Assembly: GCF_002101815.1 (NCBI RefSeq) | Contig: NZ_LQPM01000006.1 | Coordinates: 1-64,000 of the forward strand | DNA: 64,000 nucleotides | From: Mycobacterium paraense | Lineage (GTDB): Bacteria > Actinomycetota > Actinomycetes > Mycobacteriales > Mycobacteriaceae | Direction of reading: 5' to 3' | Position numbers and translations under genes: made by a program | Shown: piece after piece, positions 31,319-40,935 of the stretch | How positions within the stretch are numbered: the first letter of the stretch is position 1 | How the letters are laid out: every line of letters begins with the position of its first letter | The notes under the pieces: model-generated | Database searches by the model: none | What the model saw: the letters and a program-made list of their open reading frames with translations, nothing else | What the model was told of the DNA's origin: nothing

Positions 31319-32517
31319 CCGGCCCCCTGAGCGGCCTCACCGTCGTCGAGGTGTCGAGCTTCGTCGCGGCACCGCTGTGCGGCATGACGCTGGGCCAGCT
31401 CGGCGCGCAGGTGATCCGCATCGACCCGATCGGCGGGGCCTCCGACGTCCAGCGCTGGCCGCTGGCCGCCGCCGGCGCGTCGATCTACTGGACCGGACTG
31501 AACAAGGGAAAGCGTTCGGCCACCATCGATCTGCGCTCGGCCGAGGGCCAGGAGCTGGTGCAGCGCCTCATCGTCGAGGGCGACGGCATCGTGGTCACCA
31601 ATGCCGCCGGCCTGTCCTGGCTGGGCCATGAGGTGCTGGCCACCAAGCGCTCCGACGTCATCCACGTCCAGCTGCTCGGGCGCGGCGACGGATCCACCGC
31701 GGTGGACTACACGGTCAACGCCGGCGTCGGGTACCCGCTCGTCACCGGTCCGGCCGGGCATGCCGGCCCGATCAACCATGTGCTGCCCGCCTGGGACGTG
31801 TGCTGCGGCCTGTACGCGGCGCTGGCCGTCGTCAGCGCCGTCCGCCAGCGGGACCGGACCGGGGTGGGTGCACGGGTCAGCCTGGCGCTGGAGGACGTGG
31901 CGCTGGCCACGGCGGGAAACCTCGGGTTGCTCACCGAGCCCCAGGTCAACGGGACGCAACGGCAGCGGCTGGGCAACGCGATCTACGGCCAGTACGGTCA
32001 GGACTTCACCAGCAGCGACGGCGCCGCGTTCATGGTGGTCACCTTGACGCGCAGGCACTTTCGCGACCTCGTCGACGTCACCGGCACCGGCGCCGCCGTC
32101 GCGGCGCTCGAGGGGGCGCTGGGTGTGGACTTCGGGTCGGAGGGCGACCGCTACCGCTACCGCGACGCGCTGTCGGGGCTGTTCGCCACGTGGTTCGCCG
32201 ACCACACTGCCGACGACATCACCGCCGCGCTGTCGGGCACCACCGTGTTGTTCGAGCGCTACCGCACCTTCGGCGACGTCGCGGCGGGCCCCAAGGTGAC
32301 CGCCAATCCGCTGTTTTCCCGGCTGCACCAGCCCGGCGTCGGGGAGTACTTCGCTCCCGGGCTGCCCGTCGCGTTCGACGGCGCCCATCCCGCCGGCGCG
32401 CCCGCGTCCGCGCTGGGACAGGACACCGCCGAAGTCCTCACTCAATGTCTGGGGCTGACCCGAGCGGACATCGCGCGCCTGACGAGCGCGCAGACGATAG
32501 GAGAAGCCAGCGCATGA
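31315..32517 (+). CDS. CaiB/BaiF family CoA transferase
   Basis: 400-residue type III CoA transferase or alpha-methylacyl-CoA racemase relative. It starts with GLTVVEVSSFVAAPLCGMTLGQLGAQVIRID, the typical family N terminus, followed by GKRSATIDLRS. The expected catalytic Asp position reads PAWDVCCGLYAAL. It may load CoA onto the substrate or invert a 2-methyl centre. Translationally coupled on both sides (ATGA overlaps). Confidence 0.88.
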   Translation: MTGPLSGLTVVEVSSFVAAPLCGMTLGQLGAQVIRIDPIGGASDVQRWPLAAAGASIYWTGLNKGKRSATIDLRSAEGQELVQRLIVEGDGIVVTNAAGLSWLGHEVLATKRSDVIHVQLLGRGDGSTAVDYTVNAGVGYPLVTGPAGHAGPINHVLPAWDVCCGLYAALAVVSAVRQRDRTGVGARVSLALEDVALATAGNLGLLTEPQVNGTQRQRLGNAIYGQYGQDFTSSDGAAFMVVTLTRRHFRDLVDVTGTGAAVAALEGALGVDFGSEGDRYRYRDALSGLFATWFADHTADDITAALSGTTVLFERYRTFGDVAAGPKVTANPLFSRLHQPGVGEYFAPGLPVAFDGAHPAGAPASALGQDTAEVLTQCLGLTRADIARLTSAQTIGEASA

Positions 32518-33707
32518 CCAAGCTCGCCCAGACCCTCGGCCTCACCGAGTTCCAGACCGAGATCATCGCCACGGTGCGCCAATTCGTCGACAAGGAAGTC
32601 ATCCCCAACGCGCCGGAGCTCGAACGCGGCGACACCTACCCGCAACACATCGTCGACCAGATGCGCGAAATGGGCTTGTTCGGGCTGATGATTCCCCAGG
32701 AGTACGGCGGGCTGGGGGAGTCGCTGCTGACCTACGCGCTGTGCGTCGAGGAGCTGGCGCGCGGCTGGATGAGCGTATCCGGGGTGCTCAACACGCATTT
32801 CATCGTGGCGTACATGCTGCGCCAGCACGGCACCGACGCGCAGAAGCAGCGATTCCTGCCGCGGATGGCGACCGGCGAGTCCCGCGGCGCGTTCTCCATG
32901 TCCGAGCCGGAGCTGGGTTCCGACGTCGCCGCCATCCGGACCCGGGCGGCGCGCAACCCGGACGGCAACTACACCATCAACGGGCAGAAGATGTGGCTGA
33001 CCAACGGCGGCAGCTCGACGCTGATCGCCGTGCTGGTCCGCACCGACGAGGGCGCCGACAAGCCGCACCGCAACCTCACCGCGTTCCTCGTCGAAAAGCC
33101 CACCGGCTTCGGCGAAGTCGTGCCCGGCCTGGTGATACCCGGCAAGATCGACAAGCTGGGCTACAAGGGCATCGACACCACCGAGCTCATCTTCGACGGC
33201 TACCAGGCCAGCGCCGACGACGTCCTCGGTGGCACGCCGGGTCAGGGCTTCTTCCAGATGATGGACGGCATCGAAGTCGGAAGGGTGAACGTCTCGGCCC
33301 GGGCATGCGGCATCGGCATCCGCGCCTTCGAGCTCGCGGTGCGGTACGCCCAGCAGCGGCACACCTTCGGCAAGCCGATCGCCGAGCACCAGGCCATCGC
33401 GTTCCAGTTGGCCGAAATGGCGACCAAGGTGGAAGCGGCGCATCTCATGATGGTCAACGCGGCGCGGTTGAAGGATTCCGGTGAGCGCAACGACGTCGCG
33501 GCCGGCATGGCCAAATACCTTGCCAGCGAATACTGTTCGGAGGTCACGCAGCAGAGCTTCCGCATCCACGGCGGCTACGGCTACTCCAAGGAATACGAGA
33601 TCGAACGGCTGATGCGCGACGCCCCCTTCCTGCTCATCGGCGAGGGCACCAGCGAGATCCAGAAGTCGATCATCAGCAAGCGACTGCTGGCCGAGTATCA
33701 GGTGTGA
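32514..33707 (+). CDS. Acyl-CoA dehydrogenase
   Basis: 397 residues. MIPQEYGGLG, FSMSEPELGSDVAAI, MWLTNGGSS, YAQQRHTFGKPI and FRIHGGYGYSKEYEIERLMRD are conserved. The catalytic Glu is in LIGEGTSEIQKSI. It introduces the alpha,beta double bond during beta-oxidation of an unknown acyl-CoA. The ATG overlaps the CoA transferase stop; the GntR gene starts 1 base after its stop. Confidence 0.92.
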   Translation: MTKLAQTLGLTEFQTEIIATVRQFVDKEVIPNAPELERGDTYPQHIVDQMREMGLFGLMIPQEYGGLGESLLTYALCVEELARGWMSVSGVLNTHFIVAYMLRQHGTDAQKQRFLPRMATGESRGAFSMSEPELGSDVAAIRTRAARNPDGNYTINGQKMWLTNGGSSTLIAVLVRTDEGADKPHRNLTAFLVEKPTGFGEVVPGLVIPGKIDKLGYKGIDTTELIFDGYQASADDVLGGTPGQGFFQMMDGIEVGRVNVSARACGIGIRAFELAVRYAQQRHTFGKPIAEHQAIAFQLAEMATKVEAAHLMMVNAARLKDSGERNDVAAGMAKYLASEYCSEVTQQSFRIHGGYGYSKEYEIERLMRDAPFLLIGEGTSEIQKSIISKRLLAEYQV

Positions 33708-33708
33708 A

Positions 33709-34401
33709 ATGACAGTTCCGGATTTCGCTGCGCGGACGCAACTTTCCGACGACGTCGCGCGCCTGATCCGCGGCAGGATCTTCGACGGGGTCTACGCCGC
33801 GGGCTCCTACGTCCGGCTTGATCAACTGGCCGCGGAGCTCGGGATCAGCGTCACACCGGTGCGTGAGGCGCTGTTCGCGCTGCGCGCCGAGGGGTTGATC
33901 GCCCAGCAGCCGCACCGCGGCTTCGTGGTGTTGCCGGTGACCGGGCGCGACGTCGCCGACGTCGCGAACGTGCAGGGTTACGTGGGCGGCGAGCTCGCCG
34001 CGCGGGCCGCGGTCAACATCACCGACGACCAGCTCCGCGAACTCAAACAGATCCAGGCGGAACTCGAAGAGGCCTATGCCGGCGCCGACAACGAACGGAC
34101 CGTCCGCCTCAATCACGAGTTTCACCGCGCCATCAACGTGGCCGCGGACTCACCCAAACTCGCCCAGCTGATGTCGCAGATCACGCGCTACGCACCGGAA
34201 TCGGTGTTTCCCGCCATCGAAGGCTGGCCGGAGCAGTCGATGAAGGATCACCGGCGAATCCTGTCCGCGCTCAAAAAGCACGACGATGAGCTCGCGCGCG
34301 CGGCGATGTCGCAACACCTCGCCGCCGGTGCGGTTCCCCTGATCGAGCACCTCACCGCGCGGGGGGTGGTCGTCGACGGCAGCCATTCGGCGCCGGACTA
34401 G
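33709..34401 (+). CDS. GntR family (FCD) transcriptional regulator
   Basis: 230 residues. The winged helix-turn-helix spans about residues 12-75, with LDQLAAELGISVTPVREALFALRAEGLI, the GntR signature. The C-terminal all-helical FCD domain has LNHEFHRAIN, a typical metal/ligand-binding segment, and later DHRRILSALKKHD. As the last gene of the thiolase operon it is probably the local regulator, responding to an acyl-CoA or acid and acting at the divergent region near 29212-29345. Confidence 0.9.
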   Translation: MTVPDFAARTQLSDDVARLIRGRIFDGVYAAGSYVRLDQLAAELGISVTPVREALFALRAEGLIAQQPHRGFVVLPVTGRDVADVANVQGYVGGELAARAAVNITDDQLRELKQIQAELEEAYAGADNERTVRLNHEFHRAINVAADSPKLAQLMSQITRYAPESVFPAIEGWPEQSMKDHRRILSALKKHDDELARAAMSQHLAAGAVPLIEHLTARGVVVDGSHSAPD

Positions 34402-34468
34402 TTGTTGCCGAGGCACGCCTGGGCATAGGCTGCCATCTCAAGGGGGCGACAACGTAGAGCGAGGTAGC

Positions 34469-34825
34469 GTGCCCCGAACGATTTGCGCGTCGGCCGTTGC
34501 ATTCACGGTGGCGATCGCCCTTGCGCCGCCCGCGGTTGCCGATCCGCTCGACCCGATCCCCGGCAACGGTGTTTTCGTCGTAGGGCCCGACATCGCGCCG
34601 GGCCTGTACCACACGGGCGGCTCGGGGTCGGCCTTCGGCGTCTGGATCAACAACGTGCCGACCCAGGATTCGATGTGCTCGTGGTTCACGTACAGCACAC
34701 CCGATGCGAGCAAGGACCACGTGCTGCAGACGAATACCTCTATCGGCCCGATGTTCGCCAACATCAATACGTCGGTCAAGGCGTTCGAGTCGCAGAACTG
34801 CCAACCCTGGACGCGGGTCCCCTAG
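34469..34825 (+). CDS. Small secreted hypothetical protein
   Basis: 118 residues from GTG 34469. A signal peptide is clear: a basic start, the hydrophobic AVAFTVAIALAPP and an AVA-D cleavage site near residue 24. The mature part is short and contains two cysteines (MCSWF, QNCQPW) that could pair outside the cytosol. IAPGLYHTGGSG resembles repeats seen in small mycobacterial secreted proteins. Function unknown. The stop overlaps the convergent ligase gene by 4 bases. Confidence 0.75.
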   Translation: MPRTICASAVAFTVAIALAPPAVADPLDPIPGNGVFVVGPDIAPGLYHTGGSGSAFGVWINNVPTQDSMCSWFTYSTPDASKDHVLQTNTSIGPMFANINTSVKAFESQNCQPWTRVP

Positions 34826-36354
34826 GGCCGTTTCGCTTCGATCAACAGCTCGCGCAGCCGCTTGGTGTCGACCTTGCCGGTGGCACCGCGCGGAACGTCG
34901 TCGTCGGATTCGAGCACCAACCAGACCGTCGGGACCTTGAAGGCGCTCAACAACTCCCGGGCCGCCGCACGCAGCCGATCCGCGGTCAACGCGCCGTCGC
35001 ACACCACCGCCGCGCCCACCCGTTCGCCTTGTGCGCCCGGCACATTGGTGACGTAGGCGTTCTGGACGCCATCGAGGGAACGCAGCGCCCGCCCCACCTC
35101 GCTGGGGTAGACGGTGGCGCCGCTGACCTTGAACATGTCGTCGGACCGGCCGTGATAGAACAGGAACCCGTCCTCGTCGAGGCGGCCGAGGTCGCCGGTG
35201 GGGTAGAAGCCGTCGGCGGTGAACAGCTCCTCGCGGCTGCGACGGCAGATACCGCGCAGCGTGTGGGGGCCCCGGATCTGGATCTCCCCGACCGATCCCG
35301 GCGGGACCGGCTCTCCGGCATCCGGGTCGACGATGCGGACGTCCATGCCGGGGAACGGTTTCCCGCAACTGCCCCACGCGGACCGGGGCATGTCGGTGTC
35401 GGCGGCGTACCCACAGTACGGCCCGAACGCCTCCGTCATGCCGAAAAGGGTGGCGCGGGCGCCGGGTTGGGCCCGCCGCTCGGGCGGCAGCAGGGCCTCC
35501 AGGCTGCCCGGGCGCAACGCCGAAAGGTCCGCGCCGACGGTTTCGGCGTGCCGCGCCAGCGCCTCGGCCTGATCGGGCCAGCCGCGAAACAGCGTGACCC
35601 GCTCGGCTTCCAGCAGCCGCAGGGTCGTCTCGGGCCGCGGTATCTCCTCGGTCACCAGGGTGGCGCCTGCCAGCAGCGCCGACAGGATCCCGCTGCCGTA
35701 TCCGCCCACCCAGAAGAAGGGCATCGGGAGATACAGGCGAGTGTCGGAGGTGATGCAACGCGCCGCCAGGCCCGAGCGCACCGCGCCCAACGCGCTGCCG
35801 TGAGAGTGGATGACCCCCTTAGGAGTTCCGCTGCTGCCCGAGGTGAACATGACGACCAACGGGTCGGCGGGGCTGACCGTTTCGGCCATGGCGTCCACGA
35901 TCCGGCGGGCCTCGTCCGCGGCGGTGGTTCCCGTCAGCCGGTCGGCCGGCCAGACCTGGCGCAGGGCGGGAAGGTCGGGTGACGGCACGGGTGACAGGTC
36001 ATCCAGGTAGCGGTGGCCGCGGAATTCCTCGACGCTGACCAGGAATTGGACCGACGCGGTGCGCAGCTGCGCGACCAGCTCGCCGGCCCGCAGCAGGGTG
36101 CTCAACGGAACCAGCACGGCGCCGATGCGGGCCAGGGCGATCGCCACCAGCACCCACCGGACGCTGTTGGGCATGATCAGCCCGACGCGCGTGCCCTTGC
36201 CCACCCCGGCCTCGACAAAGACGGCGGCCAGATCTCTTGTGGCGGTGTCCAGTTCGCGGTAGCCGATGCGGGCCCCCGGGTCGATCACCGCCGGCTTGGC
36301 ACCATGCTCGGCGGCGCGGGAACGAACCAGTTCGTCGATGGTGCGCTCAGGCAT
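34822..36354 (-). CDS. AMP-dependent acyl-CoA ligase
   Basis: 510-residue ANL-superfamily enzyme. The P-loop is FTSGSSGTPKG. The adenylate motif YPTGDLGRLDEDGFLFYHGRSDD and the C-terminal Lys in RGATGKVDTKRL are present. It activates a carboxylic acid to its CoA thioester. It is the last of six overlapping reverse genes (three crotonases, three ligases). The ATG lies 8 bases inside the preceding ligase gene. Confidence 0.9.
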   Translation of the reverse strand: MPERTIDELVRSRAAEHGAKPAVIDPGARIGYRELDTATRDLAAVFVEAGVGKGTRVGLIMPNSVRWVLVAIALARIGAVLVPLSTLLRAGELVAQLRTASVQFLVSVEEFRGHRYLDDLSPVPSPDLPALRQVWPADRLTGTTAADEARRIVDAMAETVSPADPLVVMFTSGSSGTPKGVIHSHGSALGAVRSGLAARCITSDTRLYLPMPFFWVGGYGSGILSALLAGATLVTEEIPRPETTLRLLEAERVTLFRGWPDQAEALARHAETVGADLSALRPGSLEALLPPERRAQPGARATLFGMTEAFGPYCGYAADTDMPRSAWGSCGKPFPGMDVRIVDPDAGEPVPPGSVGEIQIRGPHTLRGICRRSREELFTADGFYPTGDLGRLDEDGFLFYHGRSDDMFKVSGATVYPSEVGRALRSLDGVQNAYVTNVPGAQGERVGAAVVCDGALTADRLRAAARELLSAFKVPTVWLVLESDDDVPRGATGKVDTKRLRELLIEAKRP

Positions 36355-37882
36355 CGAACAGCTTCCGCAGTCGCTGCAGGTCGACCTTGCCGCTGGACAA
36401 CAGCGGGACGTCGGCCGGCGGCACGGCGACGATCCGCTTGGGAATCTTGTACGCCGACAGCGTTTCCCGGAGCCGCTCGCGCAGCGCCGACTCGTCGAGG
36501 CCGGGCTGGACGACGACCGCGGCCACCAGCTCTCCCCGCTTGGCGTCAGGGATGCCCAGGACGTGAGCGTCCGCCCCGGTAACCTTGGTGATCGCCTTCT
36601 CCACCTCGGCCGCGGAGACGTTGGCGCCCGCGGTCTTGATCATCCCGCTGAGCCTGCCGGCGAAATAGAAGAACCCGTCGGCGTCGGCGCGCACCAAATC
36701 GCCAGTGTGAAACCAGCCGTCGGCGTCGAAGCATTCCTCGCGGCTCCGCTTGTAATAGCCCTGCATCATAGACGGTCCGCGGATGCACAGCTCGCCGACG
36801 CCGGACGCGTCCGGGTCCGCGATCATGGTCTCGAATCCGGGCGCCGGCTTGCCGAAGGACCCGCGGCGGCTTTCGGGTTGGTCGGATTCGTCGCCGCTCA
36901 GCAAGACCACGCTGCCGGCTTCGGTCAGCCCCAGCATGTTGTGCCGCAGCTCCGGGTCGGCCGGCCGCACGTCGGGCGCCATGACCGGGTACAGGTTGCC
37001 CCGACGCATCGACGACAGGTCGCGCCCGGGAAAGCTCGGGTGCTCCGCCAGGTGAGCGATCCCGGCCACGAAACCGTTGGTGATCGTGGGCCTTTCGGCT
37101 TCCAGCAGGTCGAGCGTCTGGCCGGCATCGCTGGCGTTGGAGCACACCAGCGTCGATCCGGCGACCAGCGTGGCGAGCAGGCCGAACGCGAAGCCGCCGA
37201 TCCAGAAGAACGGTGAGTTGCAGAACAGCTTGTCGGCCGGCGTCAGGCCCCGGATCTCGTTCAGGTGGCGCTGATGGGTGAGCAGGCCCGCGTGGGTATG
37301 CACCACGCCCTTCGGGGTGCTGGTGGAGCCGGACGTGTACACAATGGCCAGCGGGTCGCAGCCGTCGACGTCGTCCTCCATCGCCGCCAGCAGCGCGGGG
37401 CCGACGCTCGGCGCGTCCGCCCGGTCGGGGTGGAGGATGACGTGGCGCAATTGCGGTGTGGCGGTGACGAGCAGCCGGTCGTCGCCGTCCAGGTCGGCGC
37501 GCGACAGCACCTCGGCCAGTCGCCGCTCGTAGTCGTGGGAGCGGAACGTTGTGGTGGCCAACAGGATCTCGGTGTCGCTGTGGACCAGTTGTTCGCGCAG
37601 TTCGCGGGCCGTGGCGAACGTGGAGAACGGGATCACCACCGCGCCGATCCGCGCGGCCGCGAGCATCCCGACGACGAACTCCGTGCCGTTGGGGTAGAGC
37701 AGCCCGACATGTGTGCCTTTGCCCGCCCCGCGGGCGATCAGTCCGCGGGCCAGCTCGGCCGAACGGCGGTCCGCCTCGGCGTAGCCGAGGCGGTCGTCGT
37801 CACAGACCAGCAGCGGGTGATCGCCGCGCGAGCGGGCTTGGCGCCGCAGGGTTTCCGCGACCGTCGGAGAGTCACCGGGCAT
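36347..37882 (-). CDS. AMP-dependent acyl-CoA ligase
   Basis: 511 residues, related to but not identical with the downstream ligase. The P-loop reads YTSGSTSTPKG, the adenylate motif FHTGDLVRADADGFFYFAGR, and the C-terminal catalytic Lys lies in LSSGKVDLQRL. N-terminal helices and FCNSPFFWIGGFAFG suggest a medium-size or ring-bearing acid pocket, which is only a guess. It overlaps both neighbouring ligase genes. Confidence 0.9.
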   Translation of the reverse strand: MPGDSPTVAETLRRQARSRGDHPLLVCDDDRLGYAEADRRSAELARGLIARGAGKGTHVGLLYPNGTEFVVGMLAAARIGAVVIPFSTFATARELREQLVHSDTEILLATTTFRSHDYERRLAEVLSRADLDGDDRLLVTATPQLRHVILHPDRADAPSVGPALLAAMEDDVDGCDPLAIVYTSGSTSTPKGVVHTHAGLLTHQRHLNEIRGLTPADKLFCNSPFFWIGGFAFGLLATLVAGSTLVCSNASDAGQTLDLLEAERPTITNGFVAGIAHLAEHPSFPGRDLSSMRRGNLYPVMAPDVRPADPELRHNMLGLTEAGSVVLLSGDESDQPESRRGSFGKPAPGFETMIADPDASGVGELCIRGPSMMQGYYKRSREECFDADGWFHTGDLVRADADGFFYFAGRLSGMIKTAGANVSAAEVEKAITKVTGADAHVLGIPDAKRGELVAAVVVQPGLDESALRERLRETLSAYKIPKRIVAVPPADVPLLSSGKVDLQRLRKLFDA

Positions 37883-39332
37883 GGTGGCGCCGGGCGGCGG
37901 CTCCGCCGAAGAAGAGCCTGACCGCCGCGAGGTCGGGTTTGCCCGAGGGAGTCCGGGGGATGGCGTCGACGATCGCTATCTCGGTCGGGATTTCGTACGC
38001 GGCCAATCGGGTCCGCAGGTAATCCGCCAGCGTTTCGGCATCGGCCGAGGCTCCCTCGCGCGGCTGCACCATCGCGACCGGCGTCTCGCCGAGGCGTTGA
38101 TCGGGCCGCCCGACCACGGCGGCACCCGCCACCGCGGGGTGACCCTCCAGCGCGATGCGCACGTCGTCGGGCATCACCTTGAACCCGCCGCGGATGATGG
38201 CCTGGTCGGCCCGCCCGACGATCCACACGAAGCCGTCGGCGTCGATGCGCGCCAGGTCCGTGGTCCGCATCCAGCTCGCCGCGGTCCCCAGTTGTCCCGG
38301 CTTGACCTCCAACAGGCCGACCCGGTCGGGCCCGAGCGGCGCGCCCTCGTCGTCGACCACCCGAAGCTGCGAGCCCGGGTTGGCCCGGCCGACGCTGCCC
38401 CGCTTTGCGTGCCAGTACTCCCGGTGGTCGGCGAGGGTCCAGCCGGCCACGCCGCCGCCGAATTCGGTTGCGGCATAGGAGGTCAGCACCGGAATACCGT
38501 ACTTGTCCGTGAACGCGTCGGCGTCCTCGGCCGACAGCGGTGCGGTGCCGCAGGTGACGGCGCGGATGCTGTCCAGGTCGGCCCGCGTGAGATCGGAGTG
38601 CAGCACCGTGCGCAGCGCGGCCGGCACCAGCGACACGGTGCGGGGCCGGTGCTTGCGCACCGCCTCGGCCCAGGCTCTCAGCTCGAATCGTTCCAGCAGC
38701 ACGAAGGGTCTCGCCTCGGCGACGCACTGCAGGACGCGGAAGACGCCGCCGATATGCACCAGCGGTGAGTTGACGATCGCGACGCCGCGCCGCAGCTCCG
38801 TGGGCGCCGGCGCGGCGCCCGGATCGGGGCCCATGACGCTGCGCGCCAGCATGTCGTAGCTCAGGTCGATCCGTTTGGGCGGACCGGTCGTTCCGCTGGT
38901 CAGCATCCGCACCGCCACACCGGGGCGAGCGCCGGGGCCGTCGCCGACGCGGGCCGGCTCGCCTTCGAGCGAAGCCGAAATCGCGAGGGTCGCGGTCCCC
39001 GGTGGCACCAGCGCGGCCAGGTCGTCGGCCTCGCCGATGACCAGGGGCAGCCGCAGCGCGGCGATGTCGGCCCGGGTGCGCTCGTCGCCGCGGGCGGGGT
39101 TGATGGTGACGACGGTTCCGCCACCCAGCAGCACCCCGAGGAACGCGGCCACCTGGCCGGGCCGGTTGCGCAGCAGCATCCCGACGCCCCCGCCGTCACC
39201 GGCGAGCGGCGCGATGCTCCGCGCCGCGTCGGCGAGCCGCCGCCACGAAACCCATTGCCCCTCATACTCGATCGCGTGCGCGTCCGGCCGCAGATCCAGC
39301 ACGTCGGCGATGCGCCGACTGAGCGGGTGCAT
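37872..39332 (-). CDS. AMP-dependent acyl-CoA ligase (short, divergent)
   Basis: 486 residues, the most divergent of the three tandem ligases. The P-loop reads LTSGTTGPPKR, so the usual Gly after Lys is Arg. The adenylate motif MRTTDLARIDADGFVWIVGRAD is present but lacks the usual Gly before Asp. The C-terminal Lys in RTPSGKPDLA is intact. The start is ATG 39332, sharing one base with the crotonase stop (TGATG). The frame continues upstream only as a shadow of that crotonase gene. Confidence 0.86.
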   Translation of the reverse strand: MHPLSRRIADVLDLRPDAHAIEYEGQWVSWRRLADAARSIAPLAGDGGGVGMLLRNRPGQVAAFLGVLLGGGTVVTINPARGDERTRADIAALRLPLVIGEADDLAALVPPGTATLAISASLEGEPARVGDGPGARPGVAVRMLTSGTTGPPKRIDLSYDMLARSVMGPDPGAAPAPTELRRGVAIVNSPLVHIGGVFRVLQCVAEARPFVLLERFELRAWAEAVRKHRPRTVSLVPAALRTVLHSDLTRADLDSIRAVTCGTAPLSAEDADAFTDKYGIPVLTSYAATEFGGGVAGWTLADHREYWHAKRGSVGRANPGSQLRVVDDEGAPLGPDRVGLLEVKPGQLGTAASWMRTTDLARIDADGFVWIVGRADQAIIRGGFKVMPDDVRIALEGHPAVAGAAVVGRPDQRLGETPVAMVQPREGASADAETLADYLRTRLAAYEIPTEIAIVDAIPRTPSGKPDLAAVRLFFGGAAARRHHAR

Positions 39333-40132
39333 CAGCGGATCTTCGGCTCGCGCGCACCGACCTCGCCCTGCCGGGCGGCCAGCTCGGCGATGCCGACGGG
39401 GTTGCCCAGCCGGGTATAGATGAGCCCCTGCTCCATGGCCGCGCGGTACGGCTTGTCCAGCGATTCCCAGATCGCCTTCACGGTGCCCTGGGTCGCCGAC
39501 GGCGGCTTGGCGGCGATCGTCGCCGCGATCTCGTGGGCGCGGTGCCACAGTTGGTCGGCGGGGACCACCTCCGTCACCAATCCGATGCGCAGCGCGGTGT
39601 CGGCGCTCACTCGTTCGTCGTTGCCCATCAGCGCCATCCGCAACGTTTCGCCCAGTCCGATGCGCCGCATCAGGCCGATGGGCTCCAGCGCGCACACCAG
39701 CCCGGCCGAAACGTGGGAGTCGAAAAACGTTGCGTCCTCGGAGCAGATCACCACGTCCGATTCGTTGACGAAGTAGAAGGCGCCCGCCGTGCACATCCCC
39801 TGAACGGCGCACACCACCGGCTTCCACATCTTTTGCCACTTGGGGCTGAGCGCTTCGCCCGGATCCTCGTGATTCCAGACGTTTTCGGGCTGGCCGTACG
39901 GCGTCTTGATGTCGAGTCCGGCGCTGAACGCCCGGTCGCCGGCTGCCCGCAGCACCACCGCGTGCACCGACTCGTCGAGCTTGACCGCGCGCCAGGCGCG
40001 GGCCATCTCCTCGCACATGGTCCGGTTGAACGCGTTGAGCTGCCCGGGCCGGTTGAGCGTGATCGTGGCGACGTGCTCGCCCGCGTCGACGTCGAGGAGG
40101 ATCGTTTCGAAACGCGGCGGCGTCACCGGCAT
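39332..40132 (-). CDS. Enoyl-CoA hydratase/isomerase family protein
   Basis: 266-residue crotonase-fold protein. ITLNRPGQLNAFN and the oxyanion-hole segment FSAGLDIKT are normal. By eye alignment with rat crotonase, the two catalytic Glu positions are changed: the GGGCELAM region reads CTAGAFYF, and QPEI reads DSHV. It is therefore unlikely to be a simple hydratase. ATG 40132 is preferred over TTG 40138; the start overlaps the preceding gene by 10 bases. Confidence 0.86.
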   Translation of the reverse strand: MPVTPPRFETILLDVDAGEHVATITLNRPGQLNAFNRTMCEEMARAWRAVKLDESVHAVVLRAAGDRAFSAGLDIKTPYGQPENVWNHEDPGEALSPKWQKMWKPVVCAVQGMCTAGAFYFVNESDVVICSEDATFFDSHVSAGLVCALEPIGLMRRIGLGETLRMALMGNDERVSADTALRIGLVTEVVPADQLWHRAHEIAATIAAKPPSATQGTVKAIWESLDKPYRAAMEQGLIYTRLGNPVGIAELAARQGEVGAREPKIR

Positions 40133-40935
40133 TTCCAATTGGGTTGACGCTTTTCGACGAAGGCCCTGGGGCCCTCCTGAGCATCCTCCGTCCGCAGCAC
40201 CCGCTCGCGGAAGGTCTCGGCGAGGATCTCCGCCTCGTGCAGCGGCACGTTGAGGCCCTTCAGTATGGCCAGCCGGGTTCCCCTAACCGCCAGCGGCGCA
40301 TTGGAATTGACGATGTCGGCGATCTCACGGGCCCGGTCCAGCAGGCGGTCGTGCTCGACGATTTCGCTGATCAGTCCGAGCTCGTAGGCGCGTTGCGCGC
40401 TCATCCGTTCATGCTTGCCCATCAGGGCCATCCGCAGCGCGATCGAGCGGGGCAACACCCGGGATATCCGCACCAGTTCCCGCCCGGCCACCAGCCCGAT
40501 GCTGACGTGCGGGTCGAAAAAGGTCGCCTGCTCGGACGCGATGACGATGTCCGTCGTCGTGACCCAATCCATGCCGGCGCCGCAGCACAGCCCGTTGACG
40601 GCGGTCAGCACCGGCTTGGCCATCGTGCGAAACGGGGGAGTGCCCTCCTGCGGGGCCTCCCACTGGTCGTACGTCGACAGGTACGGCCGCTCGTAGATCA
40701 CCTTGCCGTCCTCGGGGATCTCCTTGACGTCGGCGCCGGTGCAGAACGCGCGGCCGGCGCCGGTGACGATCAGCAGCCACACCCTGTCGTCGTTCTCGGC
40801 CTCGTCGTATGCGGCGCGCAGTTCGGTGATCATGTGCGGGCTGAGGGCGTTGAGCGCCTCGGGACGGTTCAGCGTGATCGTGGCGGTATGCCCGTCGAGT
40901 TCATATTTGATGGTGTCGAACGTCGACATGGTCAT
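40123..40935 (-). CDS. Enoyl-CoA hydratase/isomerase family protein
   Basis: 270 residues, the closest relative of the next crotonase downstream. ITLNRPEALNALS and AFCTGADVKEI are present. The first catalytic Glu position reads Asp (GAGMDWVTTTD) and the second His (DPHVSIG), a pattern shared with its neighbour except at the first site. ATG 40935 overlaps the stop of the upstream crotonase (ATGA). The reaction is unknown within the crotonase superfamily. Confidence 0.87.
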   Translation of the reverse strand: MTMSTFDTIKYELDGHTATITLNRPEALNALSPHMITELRAAYDEAENDDRVWLLIVTGAGRAFCTGADVKEIPEDGKVIYERPYLSTYDQWEAPQEGTPPFRTMAKPVLTAVNGLCCGAGMDWVTTTDIVIASEQATFFDPHVSIGLVAGRELVRISRVLPRSIALRMALMGKHERMSAQRAYELGLISEIVEHDRLLDRAREIADIVNSNAPLAVRGTRLAILKGLNVPLHEAEILAETFRERVLRTEDAQEGPRAFVEKRQPNWKCR

